The translations under genes were made by a program, and so were the position numbers. Shown piece by piece: positions 45,248-54,364 of a stretch of 64,000 bases of DNA. The stretch's first letter is position 1. Every line of letters starts with the position of its first letter. Under the pieces are notes generated by a model, which worked only from the letters and a program-made list of their open reading frames with translations, did no database searches and had not been told where the DNA came from. This DNA comes from Phenylobacterium kunshanense (GTDB taxonomy: Bacteria > Pseudomonadota > Alphaproteobacteria > Caulobacterales > Caulobacteraceae): contig NZ_QFYS01000005.1 in the NCBI RefSeq assembly GCF_003254525.1, positions 124,001 to 188,000 of the forward strand, in the 5' to 3' direction.

Positions 45248-46626
45248 ATCTCCTGATCCGCAACGTGGAGGTGGCCGGCCGCGCGGGCCTGGACGTGCGG
45301 ATCGAGGCCGGCCGGGTCGCGGTGGTGGGCGCGGACCTCGCCCGAGGCGGCCGGGAGATGGACGGCCGGGGCGGGGCGCTGATCCCCGGCCTGGCGGATC
45401 ATCACATCCATCTGCTGGCCTTGGCGGCGCGCGCCGACTCCGTGGACCTGACGCGCGCCCGCGGGGCCGATGATCTGGCCGTCCGGATTGCGGCGGCGTG
45501 CGCGTCGCGGCCGGCCGGGGCCTGGGTCCGCGCCTTCGGCTGGCACGAAGCGCTGGCCGGAGACCTGACGCTGGCCGACCTCGACCGGCTCGCGCCCCGC
45601 CACCCCTTGCGGATCCAGCACCAGACCGGCGCGCTGTGGCTGCTGAACAGCCGCGCCCTGGCCGCGCTGGGCGAGGGGGACGACCCGCAGGGCCTGGATC
45701 GGGGGGCCGGCCGTCTCTGGCGCGGCGACGCCTGGCTGCGCAGCCGCCTGCCGCCCTCGCCACCCCCGATGGCCCCCGTCGGCGCCCAGCTCGCCGCCTA
45801 CGGCGTCACCGCCCTGACCGACGCCAGCGTCACGACCGACTCCGCCGCCGCGGCTATCCTCGCGGACGCCCATCGGTCCGGCGACCTGCCCCAGCGCCTC
45901 CTGCTCATGAGCGGCGGGCCGCTGGACGCGCCGGGCGACGGCGCCTTCGCCGTGGGGCCGGTGAAGATCCTGCTGGACGACCATGCGCTGCCCGACCTCG
46001 ACGCCTTCGTGGCCCGCATCCGCGCGGCCCGCGCGCAGGGACGCGAGGTCGCCGTCCATTGTGTCACCGCCGCGGAGCTCGCCCTGACGCTGGCGGCGTT
46101 CGAGACTGCCGGCGCCCGCCCAGGCGATCGCATCGAGCATGGCGGGGTGATCCCGGAGGAGGCCATCGGCCAGCTCCGGAGCCTCGGCCTCGTCGTCGTA
46201 ACCCAGCCGGCCTTCGTGCGTGAGCGGGGCGACCGCTACCTCTCCGAAGTGGCGTCGGCGGACAGCGGCGACCTGTATCGCTGCGCCAGCCTTCTCGCCG
46301 CCGGGGTGCCCGTAGCGGCCAGCTCGGATGCGCCCTACGCCACGCCCGATCCCTGGGTGGGGATCGCCGCCGCCATGGATCGCCGGACAGCCGGCGGCGC
46401 GACGCTGGGCGCGGGCGAAGCCGTTCCGGCCACCGCCGCGATCGGCCTGTACCTCGACGATCCGGCCGCTCCAGGCCGCCGAACTCGCAAGGTCGGTCCA
46501 GGCGCGCCCGCGGATCTCTGCCTGCTCGACGCGCCGCTGGCCGCGGTCCTGGCCAGGCCTTCGGCCGAGCGGGTGCGCGCCACCCTCGTGGGAGGGGTCG
46601 TGGTCCACCAGCGCCCGGGCGTTTGA
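45244..46626 (+). CDS. YtcJ-type amidohydrolase
   Basis: A 460-residue metal-dependent hydrolase. The metal-binding HxH is in GLADHHIHLLAL, a further His in EVAVHCVTAAEL, and the catalytic Asp in ASSDAPYATPDPW. No signal peptide, so it is cytoplasmic. It is the last gene of the operon and starts inside the stop of the CoA-transferase (ATGA). It probably opens an amide or ring bond in the substrate the operon degrades. Confidence 0.88.
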   Translation: MNLLIRNVEVAGRAGLDVRIEAGRVAVVGADLARGGREMDGRGGALIPGLADHHIHLLALAARADSVDLTRARGADDLAVRIAAACASRPAGAWVRAFGWHEALAGDLTLADLDRLAPRHPLRIQHQTGALWLLNSRALAALGEGDDPQGLDRGAGRLWRGDAWLRSRLPPSPPPMAPVGAQLAAYGVTALTDASVTTDSAAAAILADAHRSGDLPQRLLLMSGGPLDAPGDGAFAVGPVKILLDDHALPDLDAFVARIRAARAQGREVAVHCVTAAELALTLAAFETAGARPGDRIEHGGVIPEEAIGQLRSLGLVVVTQPAFVRERGDRYLSEVASADSGDLYRCASLLAAGVPVAASSDAPYATPDPWVGIAAAMDRRTAGGATLGAGEAVPATAAIGLYLDDPAAPGRRTRKVGPGAPADLCLLDAPLAAVLARPSAERVRATLVGGVVVHQRPGV

Positions 46627-46808
46627 GTCGATCGCGTTAGGACATCCTCAAGGTCCGTGAACCCGTGCGGAGATCGGGATTCTCCGCAGGTCGTCGCTGT
46701 GGGATCGAGGTTCTCCTGGGCCGGGAGACTGCCGCCGTCTTCGGCAATGATTTTCCCGCCCCCGCCGTCATCCTGGAGGCTTGTTTCACCCGGCCAGGAT
46801 GGGGGGCC

Positions 46809-48011
46809 ATGCTCAAGGCGTTCACGCGGCATCCGGAGACCGTGGGCGAAAGCTATTTCGAGCATCTCTGCTCGGCCTGGGGTTTCGCCGCCACCATGGC
46901 GCTCGGCGCCCTGGCCTGCGCCCTTCACGGCCTCTTCCCCTTCGCCTTCCAGACGTCCGGCAGCCGCCGCATCCGCGAGCTGCACCAGCGGATGGTCACC
47001 CATCGCACGACGCCAAAGCCGCCGGTGCGTCTGCCGGCTTGGCTGCCAGGGTTGGCCCTCGCCGCCTTCCTGACCCTGGCGGCGACCCTCGCGGCCCAGG
47101 CGCTCGGCGCGCCGGTGGCGCCCTTCGCCCTCGTCGCCGGGTTCCTCGTCGCCGCGCCGCTCGCCGGACGGTTCGACCTGTCGCCGGGGCTGAGGGTGGC
47201 CGAGCGCCCGCTGCTGCGCGCCGGCGTGGCGCTCCTGGGCCTGCGCATCGCGCTCGGCGACATTGCGGGCCTCGGCGCGCAGACGCTCGTGCTGGTCCTG
47301 AGCTGCGTGGCCCTGACCCTGGCGCTGGGGTCGGTGGTCGGCCGTCTGTTCGGTCTGCCTAAGGGCTTCTCGATGCTTTCGGCCAGCGCCACCGCGATCT
47401 GCGGCGCCTCTGCCGCCATGGCGGTGTCCCAAGTCCTGCCGAAGAGCCCGGAGACCGAGCGCCAGACCGCCTATGTTGTGGCGGTGGTGGCCACGCTCTC
47501 GACGCTCGCCATGCTGGCCTATCCCGCCGTCGCCCACCTTGCCGGCCTGCCGCCCCAGGCCGCGGCAGTCTTCCTCGGCACCTCCATCCACGACGTGGCC
47601 CAGGTGGCGGGCGCCGGCTATTCGGTCTCGCCCCAGGTCGGCGACCTGGCCGTGACGGTCAAGCTGGTGCGCGTGTCTCTGCTGGCCCTGGTGGTGGCTG
47701 CGGTGGCTTTCTCGTTCGCCGGGGCTGCGCGGGAGGCGAAGGGGCCGGGGCGGGCGTTGCTCCTGCCGGGCTTCGTCATCGCCTTCTTCGTCCTGGCCGG
47801 GATCCGCAGCACGGGGCTCGTGCCCGCGTCGGTGCTGCCGGCCGCGACGTTTGCGTCCAATGTCCTGATCGGTGCGGGCGTCGTGGCCGTCGGCGCCCGG
47901 ATGACGCTCGACGGGCTGAGGTCGATGGGCTGGCGCCCGCTCGCCGCCCTCGCCTGCCAGACCGCATTGCTCTGCGGCCTGGCCTTCGCGGCGGCGAGCT
48001 GGGTGGCCTGA
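46809..48011 (+). CDS. DUF6356 domain fused to a YeiH-family membrane transporter
   Basis: A 400-residue protein. Residues 1-66 match the small DUF6356 family (HPETVGESYFEHLCSAWGFA, RIRELHQRMVTHR), which is normally a separate protein of about 70 residues. From about residue 70 to the end is YeiH/'conserved hypothetical protein 698', a ten-helix putative sulfate or sulfonate-type exporter (LLRAGVALLGLRIALGDI, SASATAICGASAAMA, TSIHDVAQVAGAGYSVS). The ATG at 46809 starts the DUF6356 motif; the frame upstream to 46665 shows no such signal. It ends three bases from the convergent M13 peptidase gene. Confidence 0.85.
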   Translation: MLKAFTRHPETVGESYFEHLCSAWGFAATMALGALACALHGLFPFAFQTSGSRRIRELHQRMVTHRTTPKPPVRLPAWLPGLALAAFLTLAATLAAQALGAPVAPFALVAGFLVAAPLAGRFDLSPGLRVAERPLLRAGVALLGLRIALGDIAGLGAQTLVLVLSCVALTLALGSVVGRLFGLPKGFSMLSASATAICGASAAMAVSQVLPKSPETERQTAYVVAVVATLSTLAMLAYPAVAHLAGLPPQAAAVFLGTSIHDVAQVAGAGYSVSPQVGDLAVTVKLVRVSLLALVVAAVAFSFAGAAREAKGPGRALLLPGFVIAFFVLAGIRSTGLVPASVLPAATFASNVLIGAGVVAVGARMTLDGLRSMGWRPLAALACQTALLCGLAFAAASWVA

Positions 48012-48014
48012 GGC

Positions 48015-50144
48015 CTACCAGATCCGGACGCGCTCTTCCGGCTTCACGTACAGCTTGTCGCCCTCCTGCACGTTCCAGGCGTCGTACCAGCCGGGGATGT
48101 TCCGGATGGTCCCGTTGACCCGGTAGTAGGCCGGCGAGTGCGGATCGGTGGTCACCTGCTGGCGCAGGGCCTCGTCGCGCATCTTCTGGCGCCACACCTG
48201 GGCCCAGCCGAGGAACACGCGCTGGTCGCCGGTCAGCCCTTCGATCACCGGCGCCGGGGCGCCCTTGAGCGAGGCGCGGTAGGCGTCCAGCGCCAGCGAC
48301 AGGCCGCCCATGTCGCCGATGTTCTCGCCCATGGTCAGGCCGCCCTGCACCTTGGCCCCGGGGAGGGGTTCGAACGCCGAATACTGCGCGCCCAGCTTCT
48401 CGGCCTGGGCCTTGAACTTGGCGTTGTCCTCGGCGGTCCACCATTCGCGCAGCACGCCGTCGCCGTCGGACTTGCGGCCCTGGTCGTCGAAGCCGTGGCT
48501 GATCTCGTGGCCGATCACCCCACCGATGCCGCCGTAGTTGATGGCCGGATCCGCGTCGGGGTCGAAGAAGGGCGCCTGGAGGATGGCGGCCGGGAACACG
48601 ATCTCGTTGTTCGCGAAGTTGTAGTAGGCGTTCACCGTCTGCGGGGTCATGCCCCATTCCTTCTTGTCGACGGGCTGGTCCAGCCGCGCGACCCGGCGCT
48701 TCCAGTCCCACGCTCCGGCGCGAAGGGCGTTGCCGTAGAGGTCGTCGCGCTTGAACTCGAGTCCGGCATAGTCCCGCCACTCGGTCGGATAGCCGATCTT
48801 CACCGTGAATTTGGCCAGCTTCTCGAGCGCCTTGGCCTTCGTCTCCGGACCCATCCACTCGAGAGTCTCGATCCGGGCGCGCATGGCGGTGCGGATATTG
48901 CCCACCAGGTCGTCCATCTTGGCCTTGGCCTCGGGGGTGAAGTAGCGGGCCACATAGACCCGGCCGATGGACTCGCCGATCGCCCCGTCCATGAACGCCG
49001 CCGCCCGCTTCCAGCGCGCGCGCAGCTCGGGCTGGCCGGCCAGCTCCTTGTCGCGGAACTGGAAGTGCGCCTGCACGAACCGGGTCGACAGCAGCGGCGC
49101 CGCGCCATCGGTCAGGTGGAAGGCCTGCCAGGCCTTCAGGGTCTCCAGCGGGGTCTCGCTATAGACCTTGGCGAACTTCGGATAGGCGGTGTTGGTGGTG
49201 ACGATGATCCGGTCCACCTTGGGCAGGCCGGTCTCGGCGAGGTAGCGGTTCCAGTCGAAGCCCGGGGTGTAGGCGTTGAGCTCGGTCGGGCTCATGGGAT
49301 TGTAGGTCTTGTCGCGGTCGCGCCGCTCGACCCGGCTCCAGGACGCTTCGGCCAGCTTGGTCTCGAACTCGACGATCGCCCTGGCGTTCTCGGCGGGCTT
49401 TTCCCATCCGACCATGGTCAGAAGCTGTTCGATGTAGGCCTGGTACTTGGCCTTCTTCTCGGCGAAGTCGGGCTGCAGGTAGTAGTCGCGGTCGGGCAGG
49501 CCGAGCCCGCCGGTGACCGACATCACCGCGTATTTCGTCGGCGACTTGGCGTCGATGCTGACGAAGACCGGCATGATCGAGGTGAAGCCGGTGGTGCTGG
49601 ACTTGCCCATCAGGGCCGTGAAGTCGTCCTTGCTCTTCACCTTCCGGATCTGGGCGAGCTCGGGCTCCAGCGGCTTGGCGTCCAGCTTCTCGGCCAGGGC
49701 CTCGTCCATGAACGCGGCATAGGCGGCGCCGATCTTTGCCGCGTCGGGATCGGTCAGCTTGCCGGCCGCCGCCTCGTCGAGGATCGCATGCACGCGGGCC
49801 TCGGACAGTTCGCGCAGCATCGCGAAGTTGCCGTAGTTCGTCCGGTCGGCCGGAATCTCGGTGCGCTCCAGCCACTTGCCGTTGGCGAACTTGAAGAAGT
49901 CGTCGCCCGGCTTGACCGAGCGGTCCATGCCCGAAAGGTCGAAGCCCCAGGTCCCGTATCGCGGCGAGGCCAGGGAAGCGGCGGCGCCGCCGGCGCTGGG
50001 GGTGTCGGCCGCGAATAGCAGTTCAGTTTCACAGGCCGTGGTCGCGCAGTCATGGAGCTCATGCGCCAGCGCGCCCGCGCCGGAGAAGGCGAGGGCCGTC
50101 GCGGCGCCGGCCAGGAGCAGGAACTTGCGCGTCTGGTGGATCAT
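48015..50144 (-). CDS. secreted M13 (neprilysin-type) zinc metallopeptidase
   Basis: A 709-residue peptidase of family M13. The signal peptide is MIHQTRKFLLLAGAATALAF, cut near ALA. The N-terminal M13 region has FDLSGMDRSVKPGDDFFKFA. The zinc site is HEISH (His546-His550) with ENIGD supplying the third ligand, and NAYY-type substrate motif appears in VNAYYNFANNEIVFPA. The end RVRIW is the usual family end. It would trim peptides in the periplasm. ATG 50144 is preferred; 50153 is possible. Confidence 0.93.
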   Translation of the reverse strand: MIHQTRKFLLLAGAATALAFSGAGALAHELHDCATTACETELLFAADTPSAGGAAASLASPRYGTWGFDLSGMDRSVKPGDDFFKFANGKWLERTEIPADRTNYGNFAMLRELSEARVHAILDEAAAGKLTDPDAAKIGAAYAAFMDEALAEKLDAKPLEPELAQIRKVKSKDDFTALMGKSSTTGFTSIMPVFVSIDAKSPTKYAVMSVTGGLGLPDRDYYLQPDFAEKKAKYQAYIEQLLTMVGWEKPAENARAIVEFETKLAEASWSRVERRDRDKTYNPMSPTELNAYTPGFDWNRYLAETGLPKVDRIIVTTNTAYPKFAKVYSETPLETLKAWQAFHLTDGAAPLLSTRFVQAHFQFRDKELAGQPELRARWKRAAAFMDGAIGESIGRVYVARYFTPEAKAKMDDLVGNIRTAMRARIETLEWMGPETKAKALEKLAKFTVKIGYPTEWRDYAGLEFKRDDLYGNALRAGAWDWKRRVARLDQPVDKKEWGMTPQTVNAYYNFANNEIVFPAAILQAPFFDPDADPAINYGGIGGVIGHEISHGFDDQGRKSDGDGVLREWWTAEDNAKFKAQAEKLGAQYSAFEPLPGAKVQGGLTMGENIGDMGGLSLALDAYRASLKGAPAPVIEGLTGDQRVFLGWAQVWRQKMRDEALRQQVTTDPHSPAYYRVNGTIRNIPGWYDAWNVQEGDKLYVKPEERVRIW

Positions 50145-50284
50145 GGGTCTCATCTCGATGGTCGTGGTGCGGTTTCCAGGTCCGAACCCGCTGAGGACGC
50201 GCAACAAACGGTGAAAATTGGCCAGGCGCAACCGCCTCGCGACAGGCGGACGCGATAAACCGCCGAGTTGGCGCGGCGGGAAGC

Positions 50285-51040
50285 CTACTGGCCGTTGATC
50301 CAGCGCTCGCCGCGACCGTTCAGCCCGCCGGCGGCCGGACCGAGCAGCCGTTGGTAGGTGTCGCGGATCACGCCGTAGCATTCGCAGGTCAGGGCCTGCA
50401 GGCCGGCGCGGTCGATGATGTCCACCACCCCGCGCCGATAGCGGATCACCCCCTTTGCCTGGAGCGAGCGGGCCACCGCTGTCACGGTCGTCCGCTGCAC
50501 GCCCAGCATGTCGGCCAGGAATTCCTGCGTCAGGGCCACCGTGTCGGTGGAGATGCGGTCGTGGCAGGTCAGCAGCCAACGGCAGAACCGGGCTTCAACC
50601 GAATGCAGCGCGTTGCACGCCACCGACTGGATGGCATGGCCATAGAGCGCCTCGGTGTGGCGATCCACCAGGTGCCGCAGGGTGGCGCTGCGCTCCCAGG
50701 CTTCGTGCAGTCGCTCCGCGCTGATCCGCGCGGCCCGCAGGGGCGTCTGGACGATGGCGCGCGAAAGCGACTGGCGCGGCGCGACGGCAGCCATCAGGCC
50801 GAGGGCTCCCTCCGGACCGATGGTCGTGCTTTCGATCGCCTGGCCGTTCTCCATCAGCGTCATCAGTGAGATCACGCCGTCATGCGGAAAGTAGATGTGG
50901 TCGATCTGGTCGCCGGGATCGTAGAGCAGCCGGCCCCTGTCGAGCTCCACCTGCACGATATGTTGGGCGAACCGCGCCAGATCGGCTGGCGGGAGCGCGT
51001 CGAGCAGGCTGTTTTGCAACGCGGGGACTGGCCTCTGCAT
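50285..51040 (-). CDS. Crp/Fnr-family transcriptional regulator
   Basis: A 251-residue regulator with an N-terminal cyclic-nucleotide-binding-like barrel (about 20-130) and a C-terminal HTH (LTQEFLADMLGVQRTTVTAV, ARSLQAKGVIRYRRG). There is no cysteine cluster of the FNR type, and the phosphate-binding cassette of true Crp is not conserved, so the signal is unknown. This type is common in alphaproteobacteria. A 16-base palindrome 64 bases upstream suggests self-control. It lies upstream of the M13 gene on the same strand across 140 bp. Confidence 0.9.
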   Translation of the reverse strand: MQRPVPALQNSLLDALPPADLARFAQHIVQVELDRGRLLYDPGDQIDHIYFPHDGVISLMTLMENGQAIESTTIGPEGALGLMAAVAPRQSLSRAIVQTPLRAARISAERLHEAWERSATLRHLVDRHTEALYGHAIQSVACNALHSVEARFCRWLLTCHDRISTDTVALTQEFLADMLGVQRTTVTAVARSLQAKGVIRYRRGVVDIIDRAGLQALTCECYGVIRDTYQRLLGPAAGGLNGRGERWINGQ

Positions 51041-51103
51041 CGGGAACTTGAAACGCCGTTCTACGGCTTAGGTTTCAAGTTATAGAGGCCCGCGAAGCTA
51101 GAC

Positions 51104-51119
51104 TGTCGAGAACTCGACA
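51104..51119 (-). promoter_or_regulatory. palindromic operator upstream of the Crp/Fnr gene
   Basis: TGTCGAGAACTCGACA has 7-base arms around AA. Half sites GTCGA-N4-TCGAC have the spacing of Fnr-family sites. It lies 64 bases before the regulator's ATG, a good place for autoregulation. Confidence 0.45.
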
Positions 51120-51279
51120 CTCGCACAAAGTGCAATGCCGGCGCGCCTGCAATTCTCGCGACAAGCATTTGCGAAGGAAGGTCGTACAACCGCCGATTTG
51201 TGTCGGGCAGCCGACTTATAAATAGCTGGATGGCCTTGCTGGGGGAGAATCAGGTCGAATTGATCCTTGTCCAGTACAG

Positions 51280-51306
51280 GCGCGGCGGATCGTCTGTCCG
51301 CCGCGC
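51280..51306 (-). terminator. hairpin after the PNPOx-type gene
   Basis: A perfect 10-bp stem (51280-51289 with 51297-51306) with a seven-base loop lies 16 bases beyond the stop of the minus-strand gene at 51323. Confidence 0.55.
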
Positions 51307-51322
51307 GTCGTCCTTCAAAATT

Positions 51323-51823
51323 CTAGTTCAAGTTGAGGTCGCGCCGCTCGCCAACGTCGGGCGTCGACTTGCCGACATTGGCCTTCACGACTTCGAAGGC
51401 GTACTTCAGCAGGCCACCCTCGGTGATCCAGACGGCGGCGTCCGCGACGTCGAGTCGCAGCAGGGTCAGTGCCGGATCGCCCTTTCCATCCGGGTACCAG
51501 GCCGCCACGTGCGCGTTCCAGTAGCGGTCGATGCGCTCACGGTCGTGCTCCAGGGTGAGCCGGCCATCCAGGCAGGCCTGCAGTTTCCGGTCCTGGAAGA
51601 TGAACGATCCTTCGGCCCCGCCGGTCGAGGCGATCGTTTCGGCGAGGTCAGTCTCCCTCCGGGTGAAGAACCAGATCGTGTTGGTGTCGCGCTCAACGAA
51701 GCCGGTCATCGGCTGGTAGTGGTGGCCATCACCGGGCACGCCCAGCATACCAGTGTTCTGTTCCTCGATAGCTTTCCAGAGTCGATCGCGGACCTCGGCG
51801 TTGCTCAGGCTCATGGCGTTCAT
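51323..51823 (-). CDS. pyridoxamine-5'-phosphate-oxidase-like flavoprotein (general stress type)
   Basis: A 166-residue split-barrel protein like the general-stress protein 26 group (COG3871), which binds FMN or similar cofactors. Seen: NAEVRDRLWKAIEEQNTGML, HHYQPMTGFVERDTNTIWFF, and the later WITEGGLLKYAFEVVKANVG. The reaction is unknown. The ATG at 51823 (MNAMSLSN) or 51814 could be used. Confidence 0.85.
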   Translation of the reverse strand: MNAMSLSNAEVRDRLWKAIEEQNTGMLGVPGDGHHYQPMTGFVERDTNTIWFFTRRETDLAETIASTGGAEGSFIFQDRKLQACLDGRLTLEHDRERIDRYWNAHVAAWYPDGKGDPALTLLRLDVADAAVWITEGGLLKYAFEVVKANVGKSTPDVGERRDLNLN

Positions 51824-51933
51824 CCGTCTCGTGTTGAAGGGCGGGCTCACAAATCCTGGCCGGCCTTTGAGGTTCCCTGGCTTGACCGTTCGGGCCGGCC
51901 GGAGAATTCCATCTCCATCAGTAGGAGATGCCG

Positions 51934-52446
51934 ATGTTCCGCATGGCCGCCGCCGCACTGCTCGCCCTGGCTCTGGCCGCGCCCGCGTCGGCCGCGCCGC
52001 CGCCGCGACTCAAGATCAACGACTACGCCCAGCTCAGGACGCCGCTGCCCTATCCCTATGACGAAAAGGCCGACGCCAGCGCGGCGGTCGACCGCGCTCT
52101 CGCGCGGGCCCGCAAGTCGGGCAAGCTGCTGCTGGTCGACATGGGCGGCAACTGGTGCGGCGACTGCCGGATCCTGGCCGCGACCATGGAACTGCCCGAG
52201 CTCAAGGCCTTCCTGTCACGGCACTACGAGATCGTCCTGGTGGACGTGGGGCGCATGGACAAGAACCTGCACATCCCCGCCCGTTTCGGCGTGAAGGACC
52301 GATTGGAGGGCGTTCCGGCCATCCTCATCGTCGATCCCAGGAGTGGCCGTCAGATCGTCGGCCGCGCCCAGGTCGCCGCGCTCTCCGACGCCCGCCACAT
52401 GACTCCGCAAGACCTGGCCAACTGGCTGGCCCAGTGGACCCGGTGA
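51934..52446 (+). CDS. exported thioredoxin-like protein with CGDC motif
   Basis: A 170-residue periplasmic protein. The signal peptide is MFRMAAAALLALALAAPASA. The redox site is NWCGDCRIL within LLLVDMGGNWCGDC, where thioredoxins have WCGPC. The cis-Pro is in EGVPAIL. It could reduce or isomerise disulfides, or serve in a heme-protein pathway. AGGAG is six bases before ATG 51934, while the ATG at 51928 would be too close. It is convergent with the amidohydrolase gene (4-bp gap). Confidence 0.85.
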   Translation: MFRMAAAALLALALAAPASAAPPPRLKINDYAQLRTPLPYPYDEKADASAAVDRALARARKSGKLLLVDMGGNWCGDCRILAATMELPELKAFLSRHYEIVLVDVGRMDKNLHIPARFGVKDRLEGVPAILIVDPRSGRQIVGRAQVAALSDARHMTPQDLANWLAQWTR

Positions 52447-52450
52447 GCGG

Positions 52451-54097
52451 TCACGGCGCGCGATAGACGACCTTTCCGTCGACCACGGTCAGCACCGCCC
52501 GCCCCTTGGGGATCTCCGCCTCCGGCGCGGTCATCAGATCGACCGAGAAGGCGGACAGGTCCGCAAGCTTGCCGACTTCCAGCGTGCCCAGCTCGGTTTC
52601 GGCGAACCGGGCGTAGGCAGCTGCCGACGTGAAGAGCTTCAGCGCCTCTTCGCGCGACAGCGCCTGCTCCGGGCGCCAGTCTGGACCCGAGAAGCCCGAC
52701 AGGTCCTTGCGGGCCACCGCGGCGTAGAACTCGACCAGCGGCGCCCCGCGCTCGACCGGCGCGTCCGAGCCGCCGGCCACCAGCACCCCGGCCTTGCGCA
52801 TGCCGTCCCAGGCGTAGGCGCCGTCCAGGCGCGGGCCGCCCAGACGGGCCGGCGCGAAATGGAGATCGCCGATCGCGTGGCTGGGTTGCATCGAGGCGAT
52901 GACCCCCATGTCCGCGAAGCGCGGGATATCCGAGGGCCGCACCACCTGGGCATGTTCGATCCGCCAGCGCAGGTCCTTCACGCCCACCGACTTGTATAGG
53001 TCCAGCACATTGGCGTTGCCGCGGTCGCCGATGGCGTGGCTGGCCACCTGGATCCCGGCCGCCTTGGCCTTCTCCATCGCCGCGCGCATGGCGGCCGGCG
53101 GGGTCAGGACGAGGCCGGTGGTGCCGGGCGCATCGGCATAGGGGTCGAACAACGCCGCCCCGCGCGAGCCCAGGGCGCCGTCCTGGTACAGCTTGATCGC
53201 CTGGGTGACGATCAGCCGGTCCTTCGTTGTCCGCGGGCCGCCGCTGAACAGCGGGCCGGCTTCTTCGCCGTCCACGGCGTTGTAGACCCGGAGGGGCGAG
53301 CCGCCGGCGGCGTTCATTTCCTCCAGCAGCAGGACGTCCGCCCAGTCCACGCTCATGGCGTGGACGCCGGTCCAGCCGTAAGCGGTCTCAACCTTGAAGG
53401 CGGCGTCGAAGGCCTCACGCCGGTCGGCCTCGGTGGGCGCCCGGCGCAGCTTGCCGACGAGGCTCATGGCGTTGTCGACGAGAAGGCCCGTCGGCTTGCC
53501 GTCCTTGCCCTTCAGGATATCGCCGCCCGCTGGCGCGGGGGTGGTCTCGTCGATCCCCGCCGCCTTCAGCGCGGCCGAGTTCGCCACCAGGGCGTGGCCG
53601 TCCGCCCGGACCAGCAGCACCGGCTGATCCGGGGCGATCGCGTCGAGGTCGCCGCGCTCCAGGAACCGGCCCTCGGGCCACCCGGTCTCGATCCATCCCC
53701 GACCCCAGACAGGCCCGGTCGGCTTGCGTTGGGAGAGGTAGGCCTTGACCCGCCCCACCGCCTCGGCAGCCGATTTCGAGCCCTCCAGGTTCAGCGAAAG
53801 CTCGCGCTCGCCGATCCCGCGCAGGTGGGCGTGGGCGTCGGTGAAGCCGGGGAACAGGGCCGCGCCCTTCAGGTCCACGATCTGTGTCTGGGGGCCGACC
53901 TTGGCCTGGGCGCCCGCGCGGTCGCCGACGAAGACGATCCGGTTCCCGCTGACGGCCAGAGCCTCTGCCCTGGCCGGCGCTGCGCCCGTGTAGACAGGGC
54001 CGCCCCAGATGACGAGGTCGGCGGCCGGTTGGGCGCTCGAGGCGCTGGCGGACGAAAGGGCGACGACGGCCGCGGCGGCCAGAAGCATGAGTCTCAT
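52451..54097 (-). CDS. exported YtcJ-type amidohydrolase
   Basis: A 548-residue metal-dependent hydrolase with a signal peptide (MRLMLLAAAAVVALSSASAS). Metal and catalytic motifs: FPGFTDAHAHLRGIG, ASHAIGDRGN, RIEHAQVV and GGSDAPVE. Relatives act on amide or cyclic substrates outside the cytoplasm. The start at 54097 is set by the signal peptide. It shares no operon with the similar cytoplasmic gene at 45244. Confidence 0.9.
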   Translation of the reverse strand: MRLMLLAAAAVVALSSASASSAQPAADLVIWGGPVYTGAAPARAEALAVSGNRIVFVGDRAGAQAKVGPQTQIVDLKGAALFPGFTDAHAHLRGIGERELSLNLEGSKSAAEAVGRVKAYLSQRKPTGPVWGRGWIETGWPEGRFLERGDLDAIAPDQPVLLVRADGHALVANSAALKAAGIDETTPAPAGGDILKGKDGKPTGLLVDNAMSLVGKLRRAPTEADRREAFDAAFKVETAYGWTGVHAMSVDWADVLLLEEMNAAGGSPLRVYNAVDGEEAGPLFSGGPRTTKDRLIVTQAIKLYQDGALGSRGAALFDPYADAPGTTGLVLTPPAAMRAAMEKAKAAGIQVASHAIGDRGNANVLDLYKSVGVKDLRWRIEHAQVVRPSDIPRFADMGVIASMQPSHAIGDLHFAPARLGGPRLDGAYAWDGMRKAGVLVAGGSDAPVERGAPLVEFYAAVARKDLSGFSGPDWRPEQALSREEALKLFTSAAAYARFAETELGTLEVGKLADLSAFSVDLMTAPEAEIPKGRAVLTVVDGKVVYRAP

Positions 54098-54129
54098 GCC
54101 GGCCAAGCTAGCGTCGCCAATCGCGGCGC

Positions 54130-54303
54130 CTAGTGCTCTCCGCCCTCCATGGCGTGCTCGTAGACCGCCTTTGCCGCTCCGGCGAGCGTCTGTGCGCACG
54201 TGGTGAGCGCCGCGTTGCCCACGAAGGTGTCAGCGGCCTGGGCCAGCTCCATCAGCTCCTCCGCCAATGCGGCCAGCTTCAGATAGACGTCGCGGTCGGT
54301 CAT
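54130..54303 (-). CDS. 57-residue helical protein
   Basis: A short, acidic, helical product (LKLAALAEELMELAQAADTF at its core, HAMEGGEH at the end). The start ATG lies 62 bases before the divergent kinase-like gene. It is upstream of the amidohydrolase on the same strand. No family known to me. Confidence 0.5.
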   Translation of the reverse strand: MTDRDVYLKLAALAEELMELAQAADTFVGNAALTTCAQTLAGAAKAVYEHAMEGGEH

Positions 54304-54364
54304 GGGCCCAGTCTCCGGCGGTTCGCTGAAGCACGCCAGCGCGCCGTGTGCTAGAGGGGCCGCC

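Noticed and set aside
46665..46808. 48-residue N-terminal extension of the YeiH fusion
   Set aside because: The extension has no ribosome site or hydrophobic pattern, and the DUF6356 family begins at the ATG at 46809.
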